From Oscillospiraceae bacterium (GTDB lineage Bacteria; Bacillota; Clostridia; Oscillospirales; Oscillospiraceae): a stretch of DNA of 64,000 nucleotides. Location: assembly GCA_020025545.1 (NCBI GenBank), contig JAHHRX010000004.1, forward strand, positions 1 through 64,000, read 5' to 3'. The position numbers were made by a program, and so were the translations under genes. Of this stretch, positions 17,694 through 30,394 are shown piece by piece. Numbering within the stretch: position 1 is the first letter of the stretch; every line of letters starts with the position of its first letter. The notes below the pieces were generated by a model. That model was not told where the DNA came from. It was given only the letters and a program-made list of their open reading frames with translations, and searched no databases.

Positions 17694-19946
17694 TTACCTC
17701 CTAAAAGTTATGGTCCCCCAGAGATCTGTCCTATATACGATGCAGCTGTGCTCCTCCAGCCTTTGGAGGACAGCTTTCGACGGATGTCCAAAACGATTGT
17801 CCAATCCTGCGGAAATCATGACAATATCCGGATCTACTGCGGAGAGGAATGCTTCCGAGGTAGATGTAGCGGAACCATGGTGCCCCGCAACCAGAACATC
17901 CACTTTCGGAATCTTTACGGATCGCAGCAGCGCTGCCTCTCCCGCTGCTCCCCGATCGCCCGTTATCAGAATATCACAATTTCCCGTTTGGAACAAGACG
18001 CAAAGACTGCTTTCGTTACCATTCATGCCGGGTTCCGGGCCGGCCACTGTCATTGTGGTGTCGCCGTAAGTAAATGTCAGGTCCTCCTGCAGCAAGAATA
18101 TATTTTCCGGTGCCACAGCCAGAAGCTGCCCCACAATTCCTTTTTCATCCTCAATATCCGGCAGCAGAATGAAATCCGTGCTGATTCTTGTAAGCAAATT
18201 ACAGACACCGCCCAGATGGTCCTCATCATAGTGGGTCAAAATGATGCCGTCCAAACGGCTGATCCCCTGGGCCAGCAGGGTTTCCGCAGCAATATCTGCC
18301 GCCTTTTCGTCGGTATCGCCGCCGCAGTCCACAAGGAAAGATTTCCCGCCGCTTTGCAAAAGCACGGACTGCCCCTGCCCCACATTCAATACAGTTAGTC
18401 GGCATTCACTTGTCAGCGGCTCAAGCCACGAAAGCGATACCGCAAAAATCAGGCAGAGGCATATTCCGCATACAAGCGCCGCAGGATGCTTTTTTCGAAA
18501 AATAAGGAACACACCAACCAGACAATAGGCACCCGCAAGCCAGATTACAATATAAATACTGGTAGTATAGACTGCTGCCAGCGGCACCTTGGTCAGGAAT
18601 CCTCCGACGCCCGTTACATAACGGATCAGCAAGCTCACCATCCATGCCCCGGCTGCGGCAATTTTCATATTCAGGGTGCTCAAAAGAATGCAGGCCATGA
18701 TACCGTAAAAGATAAAGCCGATGGCCCAGAGCGTCAGAAGATTCGTAACAATGCCAATCAGACTGACCGTGCCGAAATAGTAGGCCACTAACGGCGTTGT
18801 CATAATATTTGCACTGATCGTAACCGAAACGGAGGTCATGCCCCAGCGTTTTGCTCTCGCTGAGAAAGACTTTCCTTTCGCCTTTGCAAACAGGCGCGTA
18901 TGTTCCAAATAATCATGGATTTTCCCGGAAAACAAGAAAATTCCCACCATACTGCATACTGACAATTGGAAACTGACTGACAGCGCTTCCAGCGGATTAC
19001 AAAGCAGAATGCAAAGCACCGCAAAGGCAAGGGATGTCGGCGGATCATATTCCCGATCCAACATAACGGAAATCAGCATGAGACTCTGCATGATACAGGC
19101 GCGTGTCACAGAGGGTGTAAAACCGACCATAGCCGCAAACAGGAACAGTACCGGGATTCCAACAAGTCCCGCCAGAAAGCGGCGATGTGCTGTCACGGTG
19201 TAAATAACCGCAAATAAAATGGACACATGCAGTCCCGACACTGCGATGATATGGCTGATGCCGCTGACCTTGAAATCCGTCTTGGTTTTATAGTCAATAC
19301 CGGATCGGTCTCCCAGCATCAGTGCCTTTGCAAAGCCTGCGGTATCACTGGGGAACAGCTTCTGGATTCTTCCCAGCAGTTCATGGCGCCATTGAGTCGG
19401 CATCGACTTAATTGGGATTTTCTCGCAGCAGGTAATATTTGCTGCACCACGCTGATAGGCAAACAAAAATATTCCGTTGCTGCGCTGATAGTTTGGCTTT
19501 TTCTCCCCGCCTGCCAAGGTAGTACGGAACTGAAAATTACCAGATACGGTATCCCCGGGCTTCAGCGTTTGGTGCCCTCTGAGATACAGTTTCACCAAAT
19601 AATCCCGGTCGTTTACAGTCACCTTTCCTTTGACGCCTGATCCGTATGCGGTATCGTAGCTGTAATCTGTGGCCGTAATCACCGTGGGAGCAAACACACC
19701 ATCCAATTCTCTTGCCGCAGAATAAATCGCACGGTCATAGATTCCCTGCCACAGAAATCCCATCGTCAGCCCCAGCAGGATGCCAATCATGCAATTTACA
19801 AATTTCTTTCCGCTGTTCCATAAAAGGAGAAAACCGGAAATAGCCAATGTGACGGCCGCGGCCCCTAAAAGCCAGCTGCCAAACAAGCAGGAACCCAGCA
19901 GGCATGCACCTGCAAATCCCACTGAAAACCACATCAGTTTTCTCAA
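17694..19946 (-). CDS. comEC: ComEC/Rec2 DNA-internalisation channel
   Basis: This 750-residue membrane protein has the complete ComEC plan. An N-terminal hydrophobic pair is followed by an OB-like outer domain (about 70-170), the polytopic competence domain with GISHIIAVSGLHVSILFAV, and a C-terminal metallo-beta-lactamase-like domain with LTHYDEDHLGG and VAGHHGS. ComEC passes single-stranded DNA through the membrane. The start is TTG at 19946, with AAGGGGGTG 7 bases upstream, just after the alaS terminator. No other competence genes are in the window. Confidence 0.94.
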   Translation of the reverse strand: MRKLMWFSVGFAGACLLGSCLFGSWLLGAAAVTLAISGFLLLWNSGKKFVNCMIGILLGLTMGFLWQGIYDRAIYSAARELDGVFAPTVITATDYSYDTAYGSGVKGKVTVNDRDYLVKLYLRGHQTLKPGDTVSGNFQFRTTLAGGEKKPNYQRSNGIFLFAYQRGAANITCCEKIPIKSMPTQWRHELLGRIQKLFPSDTAGFAKALMLGDRSGIDYKTKTDFKVSGISHIIAVSGLHVSILFAVIYTVTAHRRFLAGLVGIPVLFLFAAMVGFTPSVTRACIMQSLMLISVMLDREYDPPTSLAFAVLCILLCNPLEALSVSFQLSVCSMVGIFLFSGKIHDYLEHTRLFAKAKGKSFSARAKRWGMTSVSVTISANIMTTPLVAYYFGTVSLIGIVTNLLTLWAIGFIFYGIMACILLSTLNMKIAAAGAWMVSLLIRYVTGVGGFLTKVPLAAVYTTSIYIVIWLAGAYCLVGVFLIFRKKHPAALVCGICLCLIFAVSLSWLEPLTSECRLTVLNVGQGQSVLLQSGGKSFLVDCGGDTDEKAADIAAETLLAQGISRLDGIILTHYDEDHLGGVCNLLTRISTDFILLPDIEDEKGIVGQLLAVAPENIFLLQEDLTFTYGDTTMTVAGPEPGMNGNESSLCVLFQTGNCDILITGDRGAAGEAALLRSVKIPKVDVLVAGHHGSATSTSEAFLSAVDPDIVMISAGLDNRFGHPSKAVLQRLEEHSCIVYRTDLWGTITFRR

Positions 19947-19960
19947 CGGCTCACCCCCTT

Positions 19961-19998
19961 AAAACAAAGAGCGCCGCTATTCAGCTGCGCTCTTTGTT
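19961..19998 (-). terminator. terminator after alaS
   Basis: The 12-bp perfect stem AACAAAGAGCGC/GCGCTCTTTGTT is followed by TTAA on the minus strand, directly before the comEC ribosome site. The short T-tract suggests partial readthrough into comEC-holA-rnmV. Confidence 0.75.
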
Positions 19999-20010
19999 GC
20001 ATTGCAAAAC

Positions 20011-22653
<2,643 letters not shown>

Positions 22654-22689
22654 TGGATTCTACCTCCACAATATAATACAAAAGAATCG

Positions 22690-22915
22690 CAAAAACAAAA
22701 TACGCCGCCCCTACACATAGGGGCGACGTTTGTCGCGGTACCACCCTAATTCGCCGCAAAAGCGGCATCTTAGATGCTCTGTAACGGGAGCTCCCGTCCC
22801 GGTCATCCCGGGCGACTTGGAAGTGGCACACAGTTCCGAATACAAGGGGCTCACACCATTCCCCTTTCGCTGAAGCATCGGTAACTGATTGGTTTCCGCA
22901 CTGTCTTTGCATATT
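22690..22915 (-). promoter_or_regulatory. T-box riboswitch leader of alaS
   Basis: On the minus strand the T-box antiterminator core GGGTGGTACCGCG is at 22734-22746. A terminator stem (GTCGCCCCTA/TAGGGGCGGC) follows, with TATTTTGTTTTT. The upstream stem I region has the conserved GGTGTGAG element, and a GCC triplet at 22825-22827 in TGTGCCAC is the best candidate alanine specifier. Uncharged tRNA-Ala should favour the antiterminator and switch alaS on. The specifier assignment is tentative. Confidence 0.92.
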
Positions 22916-22921
22916 AATGTC

Positions 22922-22949
22922 ATTCTACCACAAATTCCGCAAAAGTCAA
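22922..22949 (-). promoter_or_regulatory. promoter of the alaS T-box transcript
   Basis: On the minus strand TTGACT, a 16-base spacer and the extended -10 TGTGGTAGAAT. Confidence 0.8.
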
Positions 22950-22983
22950 TATTTCTGCCTTTCTTTTCCCCGTCTTCACTCTG

Positions 22984-23020
22984 AAAAAAGGCGGTGCGGC
23001 CCTCAAAAGAACCGCACCGG
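22984..23020 (-). terminator. terminator after the pepF operon
   Basis: The stem GGTGCGG/CCGCACC, with weaker pairs beyond, is followed by TTTTTT on the minus strand, just after the 91-residue gene. Confidence 0.8.
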
Positions 23021-23030
23021 AGACAAAATT

Positions 23031-23306
23031 TTACTTTTCTTCTGCCAGCGAATTGAGCCACCCGATCATTTCTTCCCGGGCTTCCTCCGTCATGGGAAAG
23101 GTACGCTCCCCTTCCATCTGGCTCTTTTCATAGCAGAAAGGGCCGTGCCAATATTCCACATGGATATTGCTGTTTGCGAAGTCCACTTCCTTGGGAGTCA
23201 GCATTTCCACATGGGGTTCCGCCCGAAAGCGGAATTCTCCCCATGATCCGGTGAAAATATTGTTCATGGCAAAGGTGTGCAGTGTTGGAATAAAGATATC
23301 CGCCAT
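23031..23306 (-). CDS. uncharacterised small protein
   Basis: This 91-residue soluble protein is not one I can name. It is acidic, has no signal or membrane segment, contains the aromatic stretch VEYWHGPFCYEKSQ and ends in a predicted helix. It starts 3 bases after the pepF stop, with GGAAGG formed by the end of pepF as its ribosome site. It is therefore almost certainly cotranscribed and coupled with the oligoendopeptidase. A terminator follows at once. A role linked to the peptidase is only an inference from position. Confidence 0.8.
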   Translation of the reverse strand: MADIFIPTLHTFAMNNIFTGSWGEFRFRAEPHVEMLTPKEVDFANSNIHVEYWHGPFCYEKSQMEGERTFPMTEEAREEMIGWLNSLAEEK

Positions 23307-23309
23307 TTC

Positions 23310-25115
23310 TTAGCCTTCCATCAGTTCTTCCATCTCATCCAGCAGCTCGCCAAAGAGCTTCAGGGCCTGATCGACAGGTTCGGGGCTGGTCATATCCACA
23401 CCGGCACCCTTCAGCAGGTCGATGGGGCTCTTGGAGCAGCCACCGGACAGGAACTCAATGTAGTCCTTCACAGCACTCTCACCCTCCCGCAGGATTCGGC
23501 GGGACAGAGCGATTGCGGCAGAGTAGCCGGTAGCATACTGGAACACATAGTAATTGTAATAGAAGTGCGGAATCCGTGCCCACTCCATGGCAATATAGTC
23601 GTCCACAACCAGATCAGGGCCGTAGTACATCTCATTGAGGCGCTTATACTCTGCGCAAAGCACATCCGGGGTCAGGGTCTTGCCATCGGCAACCATGCGG
23701 CCGATGTTGAGCTCGAATTCCGCAAACATTGTCTGGCGGTACAGAGTACCCTTGAACTGATCCAGGAAGTGATTGATGAGGTATGCCCGTTCCTTGCGGT
23801 CAGTGGTCTTGCTCAGAAGATGCTCCATCAGCAGGGCTTCGTTGCAGGTGGATGCCACCTCAGCCACAAAGATCACATAGTCGGCATCAATGGGATTCTG
23901 GTGCTTGTTGGAATGGTAGGAATGAAGTGCGTGTCCCATCTCATGTGCCAGAGTGAACTGGCTGTCCAGCGTACCGGAATAGTTCAGCAGCACATACGGA
24001 TGGACGGAAGCACCGGCAGAATAGGCGCCGCCCCGTTTTCCCACATTCTGGTAAACATCAATCCAGCGATTGTCGAAGCCTTCCTTCAAAATGGCACGGT
24101 AATCTTCGCCCAAGGGTGCCAGTGCATCGTAAACGGTCTGCTTTGCCTCGGCAAAGGGGATCTTCTTGTCTGCATCCGGCATCAGCGGGGTATAAATATC
24201 GTAAAAATGCAGTTCGTCAACGCCCAGCAGTTTCTTGCGCAGGCGGACATAGCGATGCATTTTGTCCAGATTCTTGTGTACGGCCTCGATGAGGTTGAGG
24301 TACACCGAAGTGGGAACATTGGTTTCATCGAGTGCCGCCTCAAAAGCAGAGGGATATTTCCGGCAGCCGGCTTTGAACTTCCGATTTTTATTTTCAGCAT
24401 CCAGCAGGGCCGCAATGGTATTCTTGTAAGAACCTAAGGTAGTGTACAGATTCTCATAAGCACTCTTGCGCAGCACCCGGTCGGTACTTTCCTCGCAAGC
24501 TACAAAGGTTCCCTGATTCAGCGGATGCTTGTTACCCTCAGAATCAACGGCATCAGGGAAGGTAATATCCGCATCGGTAAAGGTGCTGTAAATATTCTGT
24601 GCAGCACCGGTAAGCTCTCCGGCAGCGGCAAGGATTTTTTCCTCTTCCGGGGACAGGATATGCTCTTTCAATCGACGCTGATCCGTCAGATACCGACGGT
24701 AGCGTTCCAGCTTCGGCTCCTCTGCATAGAAGCTTTCCAGCTTTTCATCGGAAATGGACATAATTTCCGGGGTCTCAAAGCTGCAGGCGGCACTGTATGC
24801 CACCACAACAGACATAAACTGACCCACCATGGCCTGATACTTGGCGTTGCGGGTGTCCTCATCAGCCTTTCTCATGCAGTAGTTCGCCAAAAGGCTGATC
24901 TTCTCGGATACAGTCTCGGATTCACGGAGATATTCGTAAAGGTCCTGTGCGCTTCGGCTCAGCTTACCTGCAAAGGTTACTGCCTTTTTTTGATCCTCAG
25001 CAATGGTATCAAGCTCTGCCTGCCATGCTTCGTCAGTTGCGTACATGTCTTCGGTGGCCCACTGATCCTCTGCAGGGATCTCAGAGCGTTCCGGGATTTT
25101 CTTGATTTCTGCCAT
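23310..25115 (-). CDS. pepF: oligoendopeptidase F (M3B)
   Basis: This 601-residue cytosolic zinc metallopeptidase of the M3B family degrades short peptides. The catalytic motif HEMGH, followed by ALHSYHSNK, is near residue 385, with the third ligand expected in the following helix (VAEVAST). The ATG at 25115 has GAGGAGG 7 bases upstream; the frame is open further upstream but crosses the promoter. It is the first gene of a two-gene unit with the 91-residue protein. Confidence 0.95.
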   Translation of the reverse strand: MAEIKKIPERSEIPAEDQWATEDMYATDEAWQAELDTIAEDQKKAVTFAGKLSRSAQDLYEYLRESETVSEKISLLANYCMRKADEDTRNAKYQAMVGQFMSVVVAYSAACSFETPEIMSISDEKLESFYAEEPKLERYRRYLTDQRRLKEHILSPEEEKILAAAGELTGAAQNIYSTFTDADITFPDAVDSEGNKHPLNQGTFVACEESTDRVLRKSAYENLYTTLGSYKNTIAALLDAENKNRKFKAGCRKYPSAFEAALDETNVPTSVYLNLIEAVHKNLDKMHRYVRLRKKLLGVDELHFYDIYTPLMPDADKKIPFAEAKQTVYDALAPLGEDYRAILKEGFDNRWIDVYQNVGKRGGAYSAGASVHPYVLLNYSGTLDSQFTLAHEMGHALHSYHSNKHQNPIDADYVIFVAEVASTCNEALLMEHLLSKTTDRKERAYLINHFLDQFKGTLYRQTMFAEFELNIGRMVADGKTLTPDVLCAEYKRLNEMYYGPDLVVDDYIAMEWARIPHFYYNYYVFQYATGYSAAIALSRRILREGESAVKDYIEFLSGGCSKSPIDLLKGAGVDMTSPEPVDQALKLFGELLDEMEELMEG

Positions 25116-25146
25116 AATTGACCTCCTCAAAATTTGTTCTGTGATG

Positions 25147-25175
25147 ATTATAGCATTGTAAAATGCAAAATGCAA
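25147..25175 (-). promoter_or_regulatory. promoter of pepF
   Basis: On the minus strand TTGCAT, a 17-base spacer ending in TGC, and TATAAT. Confidence 0.8.
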
Positions 25176-25190
25176 TTCTTCTGTTGCATA

Positions 25191-25225
25191 CAAATAAGCG
25201 CCCGGAAAAAATTCCGAGCGCTTAT
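25191..25225 (-). terminator. terminator after the nucleoside phosphorylase gene
   Basis: The 8-bp stem ATAAGCGC/GCGCTTAT plus inner CGGAA/TTCCG pairs begins just after the stop codon. The T-tract is short (TTTG). Confidence 0.65.
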
Positions 25226-25235
25226 CGCTATCCAT

Positions 25236-26012
25236 TTAGCGGGCCATTTTTGCCTGATCGGCGGCAATAAGCCGCTTCATGGCCTCAATACCAACCTTGA
25301 CTGCTCCGGAGGAATCCTCAGTCATCGGCATAAACATACCGGCCTTCTCACGTTCCTGATTCCAAATAACATGGAAACAGCTGCCGCAGCGTACATGCAG
25401 AGCATCGGCAACCACAAAGAGGGCTGCGGATTCCATTTCGCTGGCCTTAACACCCAGACGCTTCCAGCTCTCCCACTTTTGCAGGAGTTCGTAATAGACA
25501 GGAGATTTTTCCGGGCTGTGCTGACCGTAGAAGGCATCCTTACACTGGACAACACCCGTATGGGTATCATATCCCAAATCCTCACCGGCTGCCTTCAAAG
25601 CTGCAGTGATATCGAAATCAGGAACGGCAGGGAACTCAATGGGCGCATACTCCATAGAAGTGTGTTCAAATCGGATAGCACCGGTAGCAACAACAATATC
25701 TCCGGGCTTTACAGACAGATCAATACCGCCGCAGGTACCGACACGGATAAAAGTGTCCGTACCCAGCTTTGTCAGTTCTTCCATAGCAATCACCGCAGAG
25801 GGACCGCCGATACCGGTGGAGCACACGGAAACTTTCTCACCCAACAAAGTGCCTGTATAAATGTTATACTCCCGGTTCATGCCGATATGGACAGGGTTAT
25901 CAAAGTAGGAAGCGATTGCTTCGCACCTTCCCGGATCACCGGGCAGGAAGCAATAACGACCTACATCGCCCTGTTTGCAATGAATATGAAACTGTAATTC
26001 TGTTTCTTGCAT
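25236..26012 (-). CDS. nucleoside phosphorylase, uridine phosphorylase-like
   Basis: This 258-residue enzyme of the NP-I family cleaves a nucleoside with phosphate. The phosphate-binding GDPGR, the STGIGGPS and RVGTCGGI segments, and the substrate-binding ASEMESAALF are all present. The pattern suits uridine phosphorylase best, although purine specificity cannot be excluded. The ATG at 26012 has AAGGTGAG 6 bases upstream; a GTG two codons earlier is too close to it. The gene is monocistronic. Confidence 0.88.
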   Translation of the reverse strand: MQETELQFHIHCKQGDVGRYCFLPGDPGRCEAIASYFDNPVHIGMNREYNIYTGTLLGEKVSVCSTGIGGPSAVIAMEELTKLGTDTFIRVGTCGGIDLSVKPGDIVVATGAIRFEHTSMEYAPIEFPAVPDFDITAALKAAGEDLGYDTHTGVVQCKDAFYGQHSPEKSPVYYELLQKWESWKRLGVKASEMESAALFVVADALHVRCGSCFHVIWNQEREKAGMFMPMTEDSSGAVKVGIEAMKRLIAADQAKMAR

Positions 26013-26043
26013 GTACACTCACCTTCAAAAAAATAGTGGATTG

Positions 26044-26072
26044 ATTATATCACATTACACATATATTTGCAA
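26044..26072 (-). promoter_or_regulatory. promoter of the nucleoside phosphorylase gene
   Basis: On the minus strand TTGCAA, a 17-base spacer and TATAAT. Confidence 0.82.
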
Positions 26073-26090
26073 GTCTGCAAACAAATTTTG

Positions 26091-29000
26091 TTAAAAAAGA
26101 CTAACCTGACTGGTATCCGGAAGATTTCCGAATGCGCCTGCATCCTTCAGCATCTGTATGTGCGTTTTGGAAACCTTGGGGCAGGCCGCCGTTACTTCCT
26201 CGATGGAGATAAACTGTTTGCCCTCTCTGCCCCGTTCCAGATCCCATGCTGCATTTTCGCCAAGTCCGGAGATAGATACGAAGGGCGGGCGGATTTTACC
26301 GTCTTCCACAATAAACTTGGTCGCTGCACTTTTATAAATGTCGATAGGCAGGAATTCAAATCCTCGCAGGTAGAATTCGTAAACGACTTCCATGGTGGTC
26401 AGCAGATCCTCGTCCTTATCGCTGGCATCCTCGTTGCCATCAATAGCATGGATGTGTGAAAGCACCGTTTCCATACCGTTGGTCATCATAAGCGCATCAA
26501 ATCCGCCCTTCTGGCTGCGGCGGTAGAAATACGCCGCATAGAACGCCAGCGGATAGTGAACCTTAAACCACGCAATACGGAACGCCATCATAACATACGC
26601 CACAGCGTGGGCCTTGGGGAACAGGTATTTGATCTTCTTACAGGAGGCAATATACCAGTCCGGAACGCCAGCGGCAATCATCTCTTCCTCAGCCCCTTCC
26701 GGCAGTCCCCTGCCCTTACGGACAGATTCCATGATCTTAAAGGATCTCTTTTCCGGCATACCGCAGGAAATCAGATACAGCATGATATCGTCACGGCAGC
26801 CGATGGCCTCATCAACGGTGGCCGTTTTTGAGGTAATGAGGTCTTTTGCGTTGCCCAGCCACACATCCGTACCGTGGGAAAAGCCGGAAAGCCGCAGAAG
26901 TGTATCAAACCGGGTTGGCATGGTATCCATCAGCATTCCACGGGTAAAACGTGTATTGAACTCCGGAATTGCCACAGCACCGGTAGGGCCAAGAAGCTCA
27001 TCGTTTTCATAGCCAAGCACCTTGGAGGAGGTAAAGATGGACATGGTGTCCTTATCATCCAAAGGAATGGTCTTGGCGTCCACCCCGGTCTCAATCTCCA
27101 TCATACGGATCATAGTAGGGTCATCGTGACCCAGCATATCCAGCTTCAGAAGGTTTTCCTCCATGCAGTGGTATTCAAAATGCGTCGTGATCTGGTCAGA
27201 ATTAGGGTCATCCGCCGGGTGCTGCACCGGGCAGAAATCCCAGATTTCATTCTCCTGGGGAATAACAACCAGACCGCCGGGGTGCTGGCCCGTGGTACGG
27301 CGTACGCCGACACAGCCGGTAGCGAGGCGATTTTCCTCCGCCCGGGATGCGGTCAGGCCCCGCTCCTGTAAGTATTTCTTTACATAGCCAAAAGCGGTTT
27401 TTTCTGCAACGGTACCGATGGTTCCCGCTCGAAACACATGGGTCTTACCGAACAGCTCCGTACAGTAAGCGTGCGCATTGGCCTGATATTCACCGGAAAA
27501 GTTCAGGTCAATATCGGGGACCTTGTCACCGCCGAAGCCAAGGAAGGTCTCGAAAGGGATGTTGAAGCCGTCTTTTTCAAATTTGGCTCCACACTTGGGG
27601 CAAATGGCATCCGGCAGGTCAGCACCGCAGCCGTAGCCCTTCGGTACATCAAAGGTGGTGTACTTGCACTCCGGATTCGGACAACGGTAGTGGGGCGGGA
27701 AGCTGTTTACTTCGGTGATACCGGACATATAAGCCACAATAGATGAGCCAACAGAGCCTCGGGAACCCACCAGATAGCCATGCTCCAGAGAGTTCTGCAC
27801 CAACTTCTGTGCAGACATATAAATCACATCGTAATGACAGGAAATAATGTCGTGAAGCTCGGTTTCAACACGCTTTACCATAAGTTCCGGGGGGTTCTCA
27901 CCATAGAGTCGATGGAATTTTCCATAAACCAGAGACTTAAGATCCTCCACAGAGTTTTCAATCTTGGGCGCAAACAGGTTATGAGGAACCGGTCTGAGCG
28001 TTTCACACATATCCGCAATGAGATTGGAGTTTTTCACCACGATCTCATAGGCTTTCTCCTTGCCCAAATAGGAAAACTCGTCCAGCATATCATCTGTTGT
28101 ACGCAAATACAGCGGATTATCCCTGTCGCAATCATCAAAGCCCTTGGTAGCCAAAAGGATATGACGAAAAATTTCGTCCTGGGGGTTCAGGAAGTGTACA
28201 TCGCCGGTGGCGATCACAGGCTTGCCCAGTTTTTCGCCGAGCCGGACAATTATGCGGTTGTATTCCCGGAGCTGTTCGTCATCCTTCGCTATTCCCTTGG
28301 CAATCATAAAGCGATTGTTTGCCAGAGGCTGCACCTCAAGATAGTCATAGAAAGAAGCAATACGCTCGATCTCATCATCGCTCTTGTTTGCAAGAATCGC
28401 CTGAAACAGTTCGCCCGCTTCACAGGCAGAACCGATGATCAGTCCCTCCCGCATTTCCATCAACTCGGACTTTGGGATGCGAGGCACACGCTTAAAGTAC
28501 TTAAGGTTAGAATCGGAAATCAAATGGTACAGATTCCGCAGTCCTACCTGATTCTTCGCAAAAATGATGATATGGCGGGCATGGCGGTCAGAGATCTTGC
28601 CCTTGGAGCGGAGCTTCATCATCACCGGATTCACTCCCTGCAAGGAATGAACGCCATGCTCCTGCGCCAGCTTTTCCATGAGCCGTGCCATAATGAGGCC
28701 GCAGGTAACGGCATCATCCGCCGCCCTGTGGTGGTTGAATTCCGGTAGACTCAGGGCATTGGCAACGATGTCCAGCTTGAATTTGCTCAAATGCGGCAGC
28801 ATATTCTGCGCAAAGATCAAAGTATCTGCCGCTGTCAGGTTAAATTTCAAGCCCTGCCGCTGGCATTCTGCCCGGATAAATCCCGTATCAAAATCTGAAT
28901 TGTGGGCGACCAGCACACGCCCCCCAACAAATTTCAAAAATTCCGGCAGCACCTGCTGGATTTTCGGTGCTCCCACCAGCATAGCATCCGTAATGCCGGT

Positions 29001-30386
29001 AAGCTCAACGATTTTCTTATCCAGCACCCGCCCGGGATCTACAAAAGTCTGAAAACGGTCCAGCTCTTCCCCATTTTTCATGATGACGGCACCGATTTCA
29101 ATGATCCGGTCCGTATTGGAGGAAAGGCCCGTGGTTTCCAGGTCGAAGGCAACAAATTCCTCATCAAAGGCCATATCCTGATTACCGTGGACAACAATGC
29201 GATCATCCACATCGTTTACATAGTAGCCCTCTATGCCGTAGAGGATCTTGATGTTTTGGTCGGTGCCTGCCACCTTTGCCTTAGCCGCCGCCTTCATGGC
29301 ATCCGGGAAGGACTGCACCACACCGTGATCGGTAATGGCAATGGCCTTGTGGCCCCACGCAGCCGCCTGTTTAACAGCTTCCGCTGTATTGGTCAGCGCA
29401 TCCATGTTGCTCATGGTAGTGTGCAAATGCAGCTCCACACGCTTTTCGCCCTCGGCCTTATCAACACGCTTTGCCATAAATCCGGGCATGATGGAATATG
29501 GCTTCAGAATGGTTTCGTTATCAAAACGGTTTACATCCAGTTTGCCCTGCACCCGCAGAACAGATCCCACCTGCACCTTATCCAGAATGGTCTTGGCCTC
29601 TGCCGCCTCCATAAAACGGTTAATACGGATCGAACCCGTGTAGTCAGTCATATCAAAGTTTATGACCCATGCATTTCGTTTCTTGAGTTCCTTATGATCC
29701 ACGGCAAAAACCTTGCCCTCAACGATCACATTACCCATATCCAGGTTCAGCTTGCCCATATCCACAGCAGTTCCCCGGAACGCTTTACCGTAAATCGCAT
29801 CGCTGTGCTGGGCAGCCGCTTCTTTTTTCTGCACCTGTACCACAGCGGGCATCTCTTCGATCATATCCGAGCGCATTTTCTCCATAGCGTCAAAAAGGTC
29901 CTTGCCGGCAAGTGCCTTTCCGGCTTCAACTTTGATATTCACCGGAGTAGAGAAACGCTCCTGCAACGCCGTTTTCACCTGAGGAATACAGTCCTCCAGC
30001 GTATTTTTTCCGTTGGCTCTGAGAGAGATGGTAAGATCCGTTCCCTCCCACTCCCATTTTGCTCCCGCCAAAGATCCGCGCGTCATGGAATTTTGCTGAA
30101 CAAATAAATCCATCAATTCCTCCGGTTCCATTTTAGAAATCTGATCCGCAGGATGCGCAGATGTGATTAAGATTTTGCGCAGGCCGTAGATTTCGCACAG
30201 ATTTTCCGCAGCTTGATTCAGAAGCCGCTGCGGAATGTATTCCTCGCTGTAGACGGCAACCTCAATAGATCTTTGGCGCGGATCCAGATCCGCAGCAACA
30301 ATGGCCGCCTGAGAAAGTGCAGCTTTTAGCACCTCAGGCGGCTCATAGTCGGAAAACATATTCAAAAAATAGGTTTTCTGTTCCAT
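26091..30386 (-). CDS. polC: DNA polymerase III alpha subunit, PolC type
   Basis: The 1431-residue Gram-positive replicase. In order: an N-terminal domain and OB-fold (to about 310), the first half of the PHP domain (VELHLHTTMSNMDA, about 335), the inserted DEDD 3'-5' exonuclease (VAFDLETTGL, about 415; HRAADD later), and the rest of PHP. A four-Cys zinc region (CPNPEC, CPKCGAKF) and the palm with catalytic PDIDLNFSG (about 955) follow, then fingers and duplex-binding domain. Length and order match PolC. Its AAGGAG site overlaps the ispG stop, and it ends the pyrH-polC cluster. Confidence 0.97.
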   Translation of the reverse strand: MEQKTYFLNMFSDYEPPEVLKAALSQAAIVAADLDPRQRSIEVAVYSEEYIPQRLLNQAAENLCEIYGLRKILITSAHPADQISKMEPEELMDLFVQQNSMTRGSLAGAKWEWEGTDLTISLRANGKNTLEDCIPQVKTALQERFSTPVNIKVEAGKALAGKDLFDAMEKMRSDMIEEMPAVVQVQKKEAAAQHSDAIYGKAFRGTAVDMGKLNLDMGNVIVEGKVFAVDHKELKKRNAWVINFDMTDYTGSIRINRFMEAAEAKTILDKVQVGSVLRVQGKLDVNRFDNETILKPYSIMPGFMAKRVDKAEGEKRVELHLHTTMSNMDALTNTAEAVKQAAAWGHKAIAITDHGVVQSFPDAMKAAAKAKVAGTDQNIKILYGIEGYYVNDVDDRIVVHGNQDMAFDEEFVAFDLETTGLSSNTDRIIEIGAVIMKNGEELDRFQTFVDPGRVLDKKIVELTGITDAMLVGAPKIQQVLPEFLKFVGGRVLVAHNSDFDTGFIRAECQRQGLKFNLTAADTLIFAQNMLPHLSKFKLDIVANALSLPEFNHHRAADDAVTCGLIMARLMEKLAQEHGVHSLQGVNPVMMKLRSKGKISDRHARHIIIFAKNQVGLRNLYHLISDSNLKYFKRVPRIPKSELMEMREGLIIGSACEAGELFQAILANKSDDEIERIASFYDYLEVQPLANNRFMIAKGIAKDDEQLREYNRIIVRLGEKLGKPVIATGDVHFLNPQDEIFRHILLATKGFDDCDRDNPLYLRTTDDMLDEFSYLGKEKAYEIVVKNSNLIADMCETLRPVPHNLFAPKIENSVEDLKSLVYGKFHRLYGENPPELMVKRVETELHDIISCHYDVIYMSAQKLVQNSLEHGYLVGSRGSVGSSIVAYMSGITEVNSFPPHYRCPNPECKYTTFDVPKGYGCGADLPDAICPKCGAKFEKDGFNIPFETFLGFGGDKVPDIDLNFSGEYQANAHAYCTELFGKTHVFRAGTIGTVAEKTAFGYVKKYLQERGLTASRAEENRLATGCVGVRRTTGQHPGGLVVIPQENEIWDFCPVQHPADDPNSDQITTHFEYHCMEENLLKLDMLGHDDPTMIRMMEIETGVDAKTIPLDDKDTMSIFTSSKVLGYENDELLGPTGAVAIPEFNTRFTRGMLMDTMPTRFDTLLRLSGFSHGTDVWLGNAKDLITSKTATVDEAIGCRDDIMLYLISCGMPEKRSFKIMESVRKGRGLPEGAEEEMIAAGVPDWYIASCKKIKYLFPKAHAVAYVMMAFRIAWFKVHYPLAFYAAYFYRRSQKGGFDALMMTNGMETVLSHIHAIDGNEDASDKDEDLLTTMEVVYEFYLRGFEFLPIDIYKSAATKFIVEDGKIRPPFVSISGLGENAAWDLERGREGKQFISIEEVTAACPKVSKTHIQMLKDAGAFGNLPDTSQVSLF

Positions 30387-30394
30387 TTTTCTCC

